64,000 nt of DNA. It comes from Combretum micranthum. Its lineage: Eukaryota; Streptophyta; Magnoliopsida; Myrtales; Combretaceae. The notes under the pieces were generated by a model. That model made no database searches. It worked only from the letters and a program-made list of their open reading frames with translations, and was not told where the DNA came from. The position numbers and the translations under genes are program-made. Each line of letters begins with the position of its first letter. The stretch's first letter is position 1. Shown one piece after another: positions 36,143 to 48,898 of the stretch. Where the stretch lies: NCBI GenBank assembly GCA_024138025.1, contig JAMXBD010001442.1, forward strand, positions 186,001-250,000, written 5' to 3'.

Positions 36143-36700
36143 CATAATTTAATAAATATACTACTTAGCTACTAGTTTAACTCACTAACACTAAACCCAG
36201 CTTAGATCCATCATCCACTTGAATAAGCATACTAGTCACTTCTACTTGGCTACTCTAAATCGAAAAATGCAAACCAAGCCCCTTGGTTGACCTATTCACT
36301 CAGCTCATTCCTCTTGCCAATTCCTAACTAAGGGTGTAAAAAAAGGGTGCAAAGGGATGGTCTAATATAGACCACGGGTCTTGCAAGCCAAATCCATCCC
36401 ATTAGCTACTTCGGTTGACCCAGGAATGAAAGTAGGTAAGTTTTTATAGGGAATTAAACATGTTCTACCTAATTAATACTTTATAAGGTTTCGAACATGT
36501 TTTGGAATCATTAGTAAAATCCTATAAGGTTTTGCAAGTTTTGGGACAAGTATAAAACCCGTTAGGTTTTATTATAGTAAAATGAAAAAAAAATTTAAGG
36601 ATATAATAGTTATATATATATTAAACTTATATATGAAACCCTTTATATGAGCACTCAATAAAATTATAATATTTTTGTTAGGTTTCAAGTTCAGTATTAT
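36143..36700. other. Repeat-like stretch, no gene
   Basis: Text such as AAGGGTGTAAAA near 36331 and repeated GGTTTTG, AAACCCG and CCTATAAGG motifs resemble the subterminal parts of hAT-type elements. The counterpart lies at 40251-40395, beyond the LTR-like insert. Confidence 0.35.
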
Positions 36701-39700
36701 TGTCACACCCCAACGGTACTCTAGTAATAGTACACAAGCCACACTTGTACACTAATACTAGTTAACCTTCAGAGAATGATAAATTTTTAAACAACAGGAT
36801 CTTTTAGTTACATTGATAATAAATGATAAACACATATAAGACATAAATTAGTAAATATCTATCATCACAAGTAGTAAATATCATAATAGTATTACAGACC
36901 ATAATTCTATTCTAAAAGTCTCCAAATATATAAGCTGATAATTCAAATATTAACTAGCCTATGAATAGAAATAAAAATAGATAACATAACCCGAAGATCC
37001 TATATTCTACTAGCTTCCAAATTATTACCGGAGCCATGCTCTTAGAAGTAATCAACCAAGGTCGTAGAGTTAATTTGAAAGGTTTTTAAGAGTGAGAGCG
37101 AAACCACGGGCTTAGTGAATAACTAGACATATTACACATTAAGCAAGTTTATTAATAAATCATATATAATGCAACAATCTAGTATATGCACAGATATAAG
37201 CTTGGATGATATAGAATCCAAACAGAAAAAAGATTTACGCCTTCTTTTTAGGATTGAAGAACAATTACTCTTATGACCCATCTGCCCAAGAGAGACTAAG
37301 TTTACAGGAAAATTAACGATTTCTTGTTTTAGGGTTATCTTTTTAGTTAACGGGTATTTTAATTGACCATTTTCTGCAATATTCCTTACAAACTCCCTAA
37401 GTATTAATCATTTCAAAGTAATACTATAGGCGACGTTCTCCGTTATCACTTAGTTCTCGTAGAATCGACGGAACAAAAAAAAACTTGGAAGAGCTACCTC
37501 TTTAGAAAAACCAAGCATTAACAAAAAACCGAAATATTAATGGGTAGCAGGTTGCCACCCTTTTTGAATATGCAATTATGTAGTACGTGCAATGCATGAC
37601 CATGTTATTTAATAAGCCAATAATCCTTATTCGAATATATAGTGATTATACATTACACACATTAATCAACATGTTATTCCAAATCATCAAACAATTGTAT
37701 TATCACTTTCATTAACTCTTATTGGCATCACAAGCAAACAAGTCAAGTCATAAATCATTCTCATCATGCTCTTCACAACAACTATATTATTGTCTTTGCA
37801 TTTCATGTGCCACTAATTACAAGCACAAACAGTATAATAAATCTGAGTTACTCACCTACTCATATTGGCTAATTGTAATAATCCATTGGAAAATCCTTAA
37901 AGGTATTAAGGTCATCTATTAAGATGAATAAAAAAATTCATCACTAAGGCATAAATTATATAATTAAACTCCTATGAGTGTCTAAGTGCCCTATAGTGGT
38001 ATTTGATTTTATTCCTATTACTATATTGGTTCTTTAATGGTCTTATGGTAACAATCATTATTTGATATTTTATTTTCATTTTGTTTTTCTTGATCTTATT
38101 TGATATTTAATTTTTATTAGGTGGTTATAGAGTTTTTATTTAATATATCAATATTTTATCATTACTATTATTATTTTATATTGTTCCTTAGTTGACCTAC
38201 TTATAGTAACTAATATTTATTTTCTACCATTTAGTTTTGTCGTGTTTCTCTTTATCCTTGTTCATGTTATTATCTGTTATTTATGGTATCACACTATTTG
38301 AAATTTTAGCTTATTTTAAATTTCCATTCTTATATATTTTTCTATATATGACAAGTATTAAATAATTATCGTATCCTATAATTATCATATTTTCTAATAG
38401 TTTATAGAGTTTAATACTTCATAAATATTAAACCTATTATTCTAAAAATATTTGTACTTATTTATTTATTAAATCTACTATGTTTTTCTTTATGTGTGTG
38501 TGTGTTTATTATTATTATATTATATATATTCTTTTTTTGCATAAAACAAACTTCGTTCAGGGAGATTATGCATGTGCACCAGCATTCTATACCGCCGGCG
38601 TTTATTCCCAAAATGTCAATGTTCATGTTAATTTACATGTTCCTTATACCACTATACGCTGGCTTAAGCTTAAGGTTGCCGGCATTACAACGTAAAAAAA
38701 ATATTACGTAGTTTCTGTTTCCAGTGCAAGCCGTCTCAACACTGCTGGCCTACCTGTGTACATCGCCGACATTGAGTGCTTACACTGCTGGCATAGGAGT
38801 AGTGTTTATTACTGTTCATCTTCTTCTCTGATTTTATTTTGTTCGAAACTTAGATTTCTTATAATATATATGTATTATACTTATATTAAAACTTATACTA
38901 AGAGTTTTTACTAGATATACAACTATTTCTCGTGTCATAACAACACAAATAACATCTTATAATCATCAAACTACATGATTTCTTACTACTACTTATATTA
39001 TAACATATAAATAAGGTCCAAAGTTAAGTTTTACCTTGTGTGAGCTGGTATGTAGGTGTTGAATCCTTCCTTTCAGCTTGAAACGAACCTAGGGTTAACA
39101 ATAACATTATTTAGGCTAGTACTCTAACATATTACTATCTAAAAACAAATTTACACTTATCTTTCTTTACCTTCTTCTTAAGCTTGGAGCTTACTAATGG
39201 AATTGAGATGTTGAGTTGGGTTTGTTAGCTTTGTTGGTTGTTTATGGAACTATTGCAGAACAAATTTGAGTTGTTGTTGTTGATGTTTTATGTAAGTTAA
39301 TGGTTTTGTTGGTTGTTCATTAAATGTTTTACACACACACACATAGGCAGCCTTTTTTTTCAAGAGTCTTCAGCTAAGGAGAAGAAGACTTCCACCAAAA
39401 GTTCATTTGCATGCCATAGTTTTATTTGCATTAAATGATCTTGTTTGTTTGGGTTATTATGATTGGTTATTAAGTGTTAATTTATTGACTTATTAAGGAC
39501 AATTTGTGCAACTTGGATAAGGGTTTCGACTAGAGAGAATCAAGAAAGTTCTAGCCATAAATTTTTGTTGCAAATTGCACCGAATTTAAAGGAAGATTAA
39601 TATAATATTGTTTGGTTAAATATTTATCTTAGCTTTAGGGTAGTTTATTAAGTTAAACGGTACAAATGTGACATTTATTTAGGAGTTCTGTCTCTCAAAA

Positions 39701-40250
39701 TTTATTTAAAGCTTTCACAAATTTTCTAAATTATTATTAGGTTCAACTTTAGGTTTAAAGTTTTCGCGATTAATTTTTTTAGGGTATTATCACCACGATT
39801 AGAGTTTTCTAAGCTTGATAGGTCAATTTTATTTTCAATCTTTAATAGCTTTATAATTCTCTAACTAGAACAACATGTGATCCAAATATTCATTTGAAAT
39901 CTAGATTGTGAGTTATGGATCTGCTTTCATTCCTATTGTGTATTTATAACCTTAACGGTTCATCATTAAATTATCGTTTTCTAACTATAAGCTTTATTGA
40001 TTATTTACTTTATAATACACTTGATATCTTGTCCAAACTATTTTTATATTTTGAATTTTCTATATTGGCTATGAAATCTTAACTTTGATATCTGTTACTA
40101 TCTTTAAAACTTTGTTTTAGGGTTTGAAGATATATATAGGTTTGTAACTACTTGTGATTTTATCCTAAGGTCGTTGTTGAGTCCTATATTAACCTTATAT
40201 TTTCCATGTTTGCATTTCTACTTATATAAACAAAAATCTCAAGGTTTACA
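36701..40250 (-). mobile_element. Solo-LTR-like insertion (3.55 kb) with 5-bp duplication
   Basis: The plus strand starts TGTCACACCCC and ends AAGGTTTACA, and ATTAT flanks both sides (36696-36700 and 40251-40255). Read on the minus strand, its start TGTAAACCTTGAGATTTTT is like the TGTAAGTCCTTAGGTTTTT start of the insert at 12606, and its end GTTGGGGTGTGACA is like the ends at 464 and 16342. No gag or pol frame is present. Similarity between this and the 12606-16342 copy was clear to me only at the ends, so they may be related families rather than one. Confidence 0.6.
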
Positions 40251-40409
40251 ATTATAGAGTCCAAAGGACAGGTTTTGAATTCATAGAAAAAAATCCTATA
40301 GGTTTGAGACAAGTTTGGAAACCCTATGGGGTATTGGGTTCAGGGTTTAGGGTTTTACAAAACCTGTCTCAAATCCATCCCAATAACATCCCTAGGCTGA
40401 CCAGTTAGG

Positions 40410-40690
40410 CTATTATCCAACCCACGTCATTAATGACTTGAAAGCCTTGTTGGAATGCCCTTTTACCTTGGCTCGACATGTCAACCGACTCTTACAATGC
40501 TCAATTGGCCTTATAATCAACATTTCTCGATATACTCTCCTTCATCGGGCTCGACACATGCGGACGTAGATTGGTAGGTTCATCCCACATCCTTCATTAT
40601 CGTTGCCACTTGTCCACTCCCCCATGATTTAGCAATGCAGTCAACCATTGAGGATCATCAAACTATAAATAACCTTCTGCCCTCCTTGCA
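40410..40690 (+). repeat. Diverged direct repeat, right copy
   Basis: This is the partner of 35190-35470. It ends in a TATA-like ACTATAAATAACC near 40664, as an LTR promoter would. Confidence 0.5.
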
Positions 40691-41816
40691 ACAATAATGT
40701 CGTCTAGATTATGTTTCATAATCATCAATCACCTTATATTGATATGTTTGCTGACTCAACATAGAAGCGGCCATGCTCAGACCTAATCTTACGTACCACT
40801 AACCATGTTCTATTTTGCAAGCCCATCATTTATTAAAGTCTAGTTCTGATCACCTGTATTCATCCCTTACCAAATTCAAACTAGGGATAAATCCCCATCA
40901 TCATCTTGACTTGGAAAACAAGCCCTGTGAAAAAGTGAGTAAATTGCCTCCTTTTAAGTCACATGATACAATGACTCGATGCCAAACCTTATGCAACTTA
41001 TCAAAATAATACAATCATTAAACATAATTTAATTATACATTAACTTTTACTCATAACAATACATGTATTAATTGAAACTAAACCCATGGTAGTTTTTGAA
41101 ACATATATGTGCACTCAAACTGGAATAAGTCAAATCCACATATTGGAACAGACAAATGTTTGAAAATGGAACAACTGAGCCTTAAAACAATGCAGGTTGA
41201 AAGCTTGGACGAAATGAATCAAAGTTTTCAAACAAAACAATTATCAATTAAATGACAAGAAGTAAGAAGTCTAGTTATATCTAAATGACTTAAGAAGTAT
41301 TCGACACGTAGTAGTGATACTGATAGGATATGTATCAAAATTACACAACGAAATTATTTGATAAATACGGAGTATTGAATTATAAGATTTTATGTTTTAT
41401 GATTTTTATGGTTTTCAATAATAAATGAACTTTGGTCTTTATCAAGTAGTTATATAAAAACTACCCACTTGTGAGGTGAAATATGATTAGTAACTTCACT
41501 ATGCACATAATGTATATTAACATTAAATATTTATTTCACAAATACCCATATGATACTGTTTAGTTTAATAATTTTAATAATAAACATAAACGATAGTAAG
41601 TAATTTACACATGATTATAAAAAAAAAAAAAGTGGAACCTCCTAAAGCATGGTTACGACGATTTTTTTTCCCTAGATGAACCCATCCAAAGTTCTCATTT
41701 TTCTTCATTTGTATTCCTTTTCCGCTAGATTTTAATTTATATTTACTTGCTTATCAAAAACCCTAACAAAACCCCTCAAAAGCCTTGACCTGCATAATTT
41801 CAACCGCTCACATTCC
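40691..41816 (+). other. Upstream flank of the five-exon gene
   Basis: AT-rich DNA precedes the start codon at 41817. The last 100 bases are pyrimidine-rich and include CCCTAACAAAACCCCTC, which fits a 5' UTR. No other gene is seen. Confidence 0.5.
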
Positions 41817-44800
41817 ATGCAATTGCTAACGAAACGACTCCTCCACTTACGGCCATGCCTCTGCCCATCTCGAACTTACGCTGCTGTCCCGCGCCGGCGT
41901 TCGAAAGCGGCGTCACCACCGGCACTCCGAAAACCGGACGAGAAATCGGAGTGGTGGATCGTCGACGGTGAAATGCACGAGATCGGAGAAAACGTATCTC
42001 CACGCGAAAGGTTCGTGATTCCGCGGGACAATATCCCGAATAAGCGTCGAAAACAGCTCAGAGAACAGTTTATGCGTCGTACTCGACTTGTTATTAAGGA
42101 AACGGTTCGTGTTTATTCGATTATGTTTCTCCCTCTCTTTTCCTTTCTCTCTCTCTCTCCATCTCTCTGAATTTTAGGGCTCACGTTGTGAATATTTATC
42201 ATGTAGTTTGTCCGGAATAGAAATTGGTTATATGTATCTCTGGTATTGGACACTGGCGGATTGAGAATTTCAATTTCGAGGCTTTGAGTGATTTCTTAGG
42301 TTGTATTTATCAGCATGGACATTGTGTTGAATTGACTCTAATGTCCATTTCTTTGTGTTGGTTTGGAATTCTTGCAAAGTGCTCTCCATACAAAACTATC
42401 TTCGTGGAATGAATTGTGGGTAAAATTGATTTCATTAGCATGTCTTGAATTTTGGGCTTTTTGTTTCAAATTCAATGGCTGACTGATTGATGCTCAGCCA
42501 TTTTTGAATAGGATGTTGACGGAGTAAAGAGTTTAGTTGAATTTTTGGATCAATGCTTAGTAATTAACTTATTCATCTGAAAAAAAAAAAATAGTAACCT
42601 TTTCATTTTTCGGTTCTTGTGAGTGACAATTTGGAGCTATTTACTCTCTAGGAACACGAGCCTTGGTGCAAAAAGTACATGGAACTTTATAGTGAGCTTA
42701 GAGAAAATTGGGAGAGGTTGTACTGGGATGAAGGTTACTCCAAAAAAATTGCCCACGATCATGCAAACTATGAGTCTGCTGAGGATGATGATCAAGATTT
42801 CTCTCCTTACAGGTTTCTGCATGGATTTATTGTGGACTTGTCATTCTTCTTGCAACTATTAGACAGGAAGAAAAAAAAAATATATATATGTTTGACATTG
42901 GTTTAATGAAATGCGCTTGTTATATTGACTATATTAGCTGTAATTTTTTTTAATCATACTGGAATGTCTGCATTGTGGAACTTTAATGAATGAAATTGTT
43001 TTTGATGTGTCACAGGAGTAGGCAGACTCGTCCAGAGTATGTGAAGGTATGGGGCATATCTTTTTGCTCTGTTGATTTGATGTCTGACTTGTATTTTGAT
43101 GTATTTAGTAAAATATCGTAATACAACATGTGCCAGTGCATCTTATTAGTTTTTGCTGATTAAAATGATAGGATTTGCAGTACCTTCTGCCATGAGCTGC
43201 TATGCACCATTCTTTTACTCTTGTTGTGGATGCTTCTGTGCAAACAAATAAAAGCAGTTGTCTACCCATTATTGTTCTTTTATTAAGGATGGTAATTGGG
43301 ACATGACTTCTGGATTTGTAACTTAAATAATAAGGTGGAAACTGCAAAATTTTGTCATTGGAGGCAATCAAATTCTGAATTCTATAAATATCAGCATAGA
43401 AAGGCTGGAGCTGCACCTAGGGGTGGAGCGATCTCTTGCTATAACACTTTCTACAAGTGCATATCACATGCCAATGTGAATAGATTGAAAGAAGTCTTAC
43501 CGTCTCTTGTTGCAATGGAGCACACTGCTTTGTTTAAGGATAAAATAATTGTGGATATACATTCTCATTACTTAAAGAGCTGATGAGAGGTTACCACCAA
43601 GATAATTAGGCCCAAAGATGTGCATTAAAGGTTGACTTGTTGAAAGACGATGATTAGAGTTTTTAGAATTTGCTTTCGGTGATGAATTTTCTTGAAAATT
43701 TTATCAAGCAGATCATGCAGTGTATTTCTACCTTGAAGTTCTTCATCATTATCAATGGGGAATCTGTGGGCTTCCTCATATCTTCTAGAGGCGTGGGGCA
43801 AGGGAACTTTATCTCCCCCTTCATTTTTCGTCCTTGCAATGGTGGTTTTTTTTCCTATTTAATGTGAGAAAAGGATGGGTGGGAGAGGCTTGGTCAAATT
43901 CCATTGACTGGAAGGAGGAGTCTACCTTTATGTTATGTTGTTGACTTGATTTCTGGCATTTGTGAGCTCAGTAATTCTGGAAAAGGAAGTGTCAGTGTAG
44001 TTCCATTGACTTCCAGTTCTTGGAATTGGAGCAAATCCCTCCTAGCCAGGGTTTTTTTAGTGGCGTGTCAAGAGCTGTGCTAGAAGAAAAAATTCAAGTT
44101 TTAGGATTCAATGTTTTGAAATTTTTGTTGTTAACTATCTTGGAGTTTCCCTTGTTAAGACTGATTGCAAGGAGTTAATGGATGAATTGCTTAGATCATT
44201 CTCATTGGACAAGTAAATTCTTGTCTGTGCTGGGCTGGGTACAACTATTAAATCTTATGTTGTTTTCTATGCAGATGTACTGGTTCTCTGCTTTTTATCT
44301 GCTTAAGAGCATTTTGAAAGATATTACTTGCAAAATGAAATTATCCATGTGAAATGGGTCTGAAGAGGAAAGAGTGAGAATGAAAGTGGCTTGGGATTAA
44401 ATTTACTTTCCAAAGGATGAAGGAAGACTTGAAATAGCTAATATTTTTAGTTGCAACATGGCTGTATGTTGAATTTATGCAAGGACCAGTAGCAGAGCTT
44501 ATCGCTAGCTACATGAAATCCTCCATACTTAATGGTCAGATTTTTTTTTTTTGTGTGATGAAAGTTCTCTGTGATCGGTCTTGGGCCTATAGGAAAATTT
44601 TGGCTTTCAAAGGTAAAATATGCCATTTTTAGTGGGGAGATCAGGGAGGGTCCTCATAATGAAACGGTTAGTTTTTGACCATGAATTGTGGTTTTCCACC
44701 CCTTGCTTGTCCGTGTTCCCTTATATGGGTGAGATGGAGAGGATTGGCCCAGTGTTCTTTTTGGGATACTTTTAGGGATGCTTGTCCTCAATTCCAACAT

Positions 44801-47800
44801 TTTAACCCACATGTGTTGGACAAACTTGTGTGGAAGTTAAAACTGATGTTAGTTTCTCTGTTTGTTTGGCCAACTATACTCTAAGACGATCTGGGTCAAG
44901 GGTTATATGGGTGGAAATTATAATGTTCAAGAAGTACATACTTGGACATGTTTTATCCTTTTGTTTGCAAATCCAAAATAGGTTTCCCACAATAGATAGG
45001 CTTATTCTAGGAGAGTTACTGTCTCAAGAAAGAATGAAGAATCTCATGCTCATTTTTCAAATGTGGGTACTTTAAAGAAGTGTAGATGGGGTTGCATAGT
45101 GAGCTATAATGTCCTATCTTATATGCTACATGGATGGAGTTCTATCTGGATTCGAAGTCCTAATTGACAGGAAAAATGTTTATTTTGTGAGATAGAAATT
45201 GGCTACTGCTGTGTACTATTTGTGGAGGGTACGTAATGAAAGAAGAGGATCAGGAAGTGTTGCCCAGTGTGAGACTATAGACTGCTATTTCTATGTCTTC
45301 ACATTACTGTAAGATTTAGATCATAGGATCTCCTCTGTGTACTAGATACATAAACCATTGAGGATACTGGAGTAACTTAGAATACAGATCAATGATTCAG
45401 TGTAAAGTGGGGGAAGTGAGATGTACTGAATGATGTAGATGCACTGCAGAAACCATTGAGAATGCTGGAGTGACTTAGAACACGGATTAAGGGTTTGGTG
45501 TAAAGCAGGGAAAGAAGTGAAATGTATTAAATTATTGAGATGTGTTGCAGTATAGTTTGTTCTAGCTACATAAAGGGTCCATCGTCTACTTAAGATCATG
45601 GAATATGCTCAATCAGTGGGCAATACATCCTATCAATTTTATTGAAAAGGCAAAATCTTTACAATTCTTGCGATCACTACCTATAAATAATCAAAATTTT
45701 TGCTCAGGTTAGGGGAGAAAAAATATAGATGCTGTTGAAATCCTATCAATCAACCCTTATCACAATTGAAAGATGAATAAGAAGAAAGGAATGTTCATGA
45801 GAAAACTCAGTTTCTAGTAAGTGCTATTATGTAATATATAGTAATTTAAATACTTTTCAAATAATGAGTACTTTAGAATGTAATATGGCATTCACTCCTT
45901 TAATGTAGTAGGGTTCCATTATGTAATATATAGTAATTAGATATGTGGAAAAAGTCAAATTAACATGATTTCTTTTTAACATGAAAAAGTGGCTTCATTC
46001 TTGCATTTTTCTCCAATGCTTCCTTTGTTTCCTAATTTTATCATCATACATTGCTTCTTTGTTTTTTTCACTAGGATTAAGGGTCAAAACCCATCATACT
46101 ATGGAAAAATGTTGCATCCTGCATGGTCATAGGTACCAGATGGGTATCCCATGTCTAAGATTTTGATTCTAGATTTTCACACCTTATGCTTGTAAGAGTA
46201 GGTTATGAGTAAAGTTCAAAATGTGACATTGTATCTACCTTGAAACTTGTAGAGAGCTCCTATATCTTCTTAATGTATACAAACAGCTTGTAATCAATAT
46301 GCGAAATTAGGACTGTAAACAAGTCAAGTCGAGATGATACAGTGTTAAGTTCAAACTCAACTTAAATGAAAAACTTAGAGCTCGAATCTGATTCGAATTA
46401 ATACTCGATAAGCTCGAGCTTGACTCGGTTAGGCTCAATAAATCCTATAAAAAAAATTATACTAAAAAAAAGTTGGAATTCAGGAATAGAATATGGTTTT
46501 TAGTGGATTTGGTCTTAAATATAATACATGTGGATCATTGAATATGAAGAGAAAAAAATATATATGTAACACATGAAAATAGGCTTTAAAAATGAGAAAA
46601 ATACAGAGTTTATAATTTTTTTTATAAAAATATGTAAGAAGCTCGAATAAGCTCATGAGTTACTCGAATTGGGTATTTTAATTTTCTCTCTTTTTTTCCC
46701 CCTCTATTGCTTAAAGTTAAAAGAATTACTGATTCTTTATAGTATATTGAAATCTATAAAATTTACAGGGAGCAGCATCCTAGATGGTTTTTAGAGGTCC
46801 TCCATTAGATTCTGGTTTTCAACTTTTGGAATCTGTGCCTAATTGCTTGTAAGCTACAGCTGGGTACAGGGTGGGTGTTCCTATTCTACCCTGATGTGTC
46901 TAGTCACCCCTATCTTTCATGCCCATCATATTTCCAGCTTAATACGTGTGCTACTTATATAAGACGACCTATAACTACATACTTGTTGGGCTTGGTTAAT
47001 TATATAAGATCTACATGCTTTTTTTTTTTTTTTGTTGTGTGTGGCCATATTCTACTGAAAGCAGTTTGTAGAGGCTGTACTTGAGTGCAATCCTTTATTT
47101 GTAGATATGTTGACATGTTCTGCAAATATCTTTTATTGAAGCAGGACCAAGGATTTGTAAGGAACAGTAGGCAAGGTGATACCTGGGGACAAGTAAACCA
47201 ACTCCGAGATAAGTTTGAATATGACAGAGAAAGGAGAATGAGAGAGAAAGGTAAGTTTGATACATGGTGACTTTAATAAAGATTTTCTAGTTAGTTTTAT
47301 ACATCTTGTTTGTTAGTCCATTTGGTTTCTCCTAATACAACTTTCATAAAGAGTAGTTTGGAGGTTTGAAAATCTAACGGAAGCCTGTGGTTGCATATGC
47401 CTATCTTTTTCATGGTTAGAAAGCAACTTAACCACTGAAAAAGAAGTTAGGGTTGCACTTCTGGGGCTAACTGCATCATGAGGGACTTTAATTCTTATTC
47501 TAGAAGCTGGGATTGGCATGAATGAGAAAAGCCTTTCTTTAGTTTCAAGTAGAAATAATTTCTGGGAGATTATTCATCCCTGCATTTCTTCTTACCCCAA
47601 TGAAGGTTAGCAATCTTCAATATGCAGTTTATATCAACCTTTTTCTTTTACAAGGGTAGAAAAAGTTTTAGGTTGGCAATTTATTGCCTAGTGCATTCAA
47701 AAGATGCATGCAGACTGATTTGTTGTGGATTTGCTTACATTTGCTGATTTTAATTCGTGTTAGCTCTTGTAATTTTGGATGTTTGCATAAAAGTTTGAAT

Positions 47801-48898
47801 ATTTGTCATATACAAATTGAAAAAATTTAGGGGAATTTGCAAAAATACTCCCTTAAACTTTAAGATAGTGCGGATTTATCCTTAAACACCCTCCAAACGT
47901 TTTATCTAGGTATGGATTCACAGCTTAAACTTTTATTTATGTGAGGATTTACCCTCCCTCCTCCATACAAAAATAGTTAACTGTTCTTATGGTGTTAATT
48001 TTTTAAAGTTTAGGGATCAAAAACCTCACTTTGAAAGTTCGAGGGTTAATCCGCACTATATTTAAAGCTTAGAAGGTGTTTTTGCAATTTTCCCAAAAAT
48101 TTAATTACCTAGAAAAACAGTTGGGTCACTTTTACCTCTGTGGATAAAAAATTTCACCTAGACCGAATGAAAAGGTTAAAATTTGAAGGATAAAATAATC
48201 TATGCATCAAATGGATATTACAGATTAAAAAAAAAAAATTCCTATTCTTTAAAGGAAAATGTTGTTGAAAGTTGAAACCTGAAGTCTCTCTGTCTTTCTT
48301 CTTTTTCTTTTTATAAGTTGATTTTATGTATTCAAAGTGCTATTTCACTGATCATTCCTTAATTCTTGAATTTTGTATTTTTGACACCTTAAGCCTGATT
48401 AGGAATACTAGTTGAAGCGCAAGAAATTAACATTTATGCGGAGAGTCCTCTTCAAATTTGATGCTCTATGCTCTCTTTTTGTGATCCCTTCTTGGTAGAA
48501 ATGATTAATGAATGCTACTTGTACCACAGTTGCAGGTTCAAAATCTATCATAATTCCCACAGTGGTTAGTTGACCATAGGAAATTTTTATTTTGTTGAAC
48601 ATGAAAATTAGCAAGAAGATTTTTTTTTTTTTTATCTTTCTTTTTGCAAATTAATAAATTGGTTGGGGTAAATACCAAATACTATGCATTTTCGCACCAT
48701 ATGCAACTCTTATGGATATCATGCCAGATGATAGGTTTTCTAGTTCTGGGGTATTTCGTTGAGTTATGACAGTTCTTACGCATTCTTACATCTTATGCAG
48801 CTTTTGCACCTATGAACCCCACCGTGCCAGAAGACTCAAAGTCATTTAACCGGCCATTTGATGCCCGAAGGTACTTCTCAGAAGATGAGAGTGATTGA
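41817..48898 (+). CDS. Conserved plant protein, probably organelle-targeted, function unknown
   Basis: Five exons join in phase: 41817-42104, 42652-42812, 43016-43046, 47145-47250 and 48801-48898, all with GT-AG introns, giving 227 residues and a TGA stop. The N-terminus is rich in Arg, Leu and Ser with few acids, as in a mitochondrial or plastid presequence. The mature part has EWWIVDGEMHEIGE, a very basic NIPNKRRKQLREQF region, a charged, aromatic WCKKYMELYSELRENWERLY helix, an acidic DHANYESAEDDDQD run, a RERRMREK stretch and an acidic C-terminus. I do not recognise a catalytic motif. The composition would suit a structural or RNA-bound organelle protein, for example a ribosome-associated one, but this is inference. 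The third coding exon is only 31 bases. Introns carry a LINE and a MITE. Confidence 0.88.
43420..45270 (+). mobile_element. LINE (non-LTR retrotransposon) 3' half in an intron
   Basis: In the large intron between the third and fourth coding exons, the plus strand shows decayed LINE motifs in order: ISCYNTFYKCIS and NRLKEVLPSLV (43430-43520), SFLEFALRMMN-like text, FIKQIMQCIST, then RGVGQGNFISPFIF (43785-43830), which is the RGLRQGDPLSPFLF box of plant L1-type RT. Further on, LWHD-like text near 44680, IQNRFPTIDRLILG near 44970 and LATAVYYLWRVRNERR near 45200-45245 mark the zf-RVT end. Many stops and frameshifts. No poly(A) tail or duplication could be defined. Confidence 0.85.
46310..46690. 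repeat. hAT-like MITE-type repeat in the intron
   Basis: The left end reads TAGGACTGTAAACAAGTC, close to the TAGG-GTAAACGAGC ends of a common plant hAT-derived family, followed by repeated GCTCGA and ACTCGA motifs; mirrored copies occur near 46640-46665. The core is AT-rich. Ends are approximate. Confidence 0.5.
47830..48094. mobile_element. Mutator-like MITE with perfect 9-bp duplication
   Basis: This 265-bp element lies in the last intron of the five-exon gene. Its ends are imperfect inverted repeats of about 55 bp, GGGGAATTTGCAAAAATAC at the left and GGGAAAATTGCAAAAACAC reversed at the right, continuing through ATAGTGCGGATT. Both sides carry AAAAATTTA (47821-47829 and 48095-48103). A 9-bp duplication is typical of Mutator-like elements. 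It has no coding frame. Confidence 0.85.

Noticed and set aside
40335..40360. Telomere-like GGGTTTAGGGTTTT
   Set aside because: Only one to two units occur, in a repeat with other AAACCC motifs; not an interstitial telomere array.
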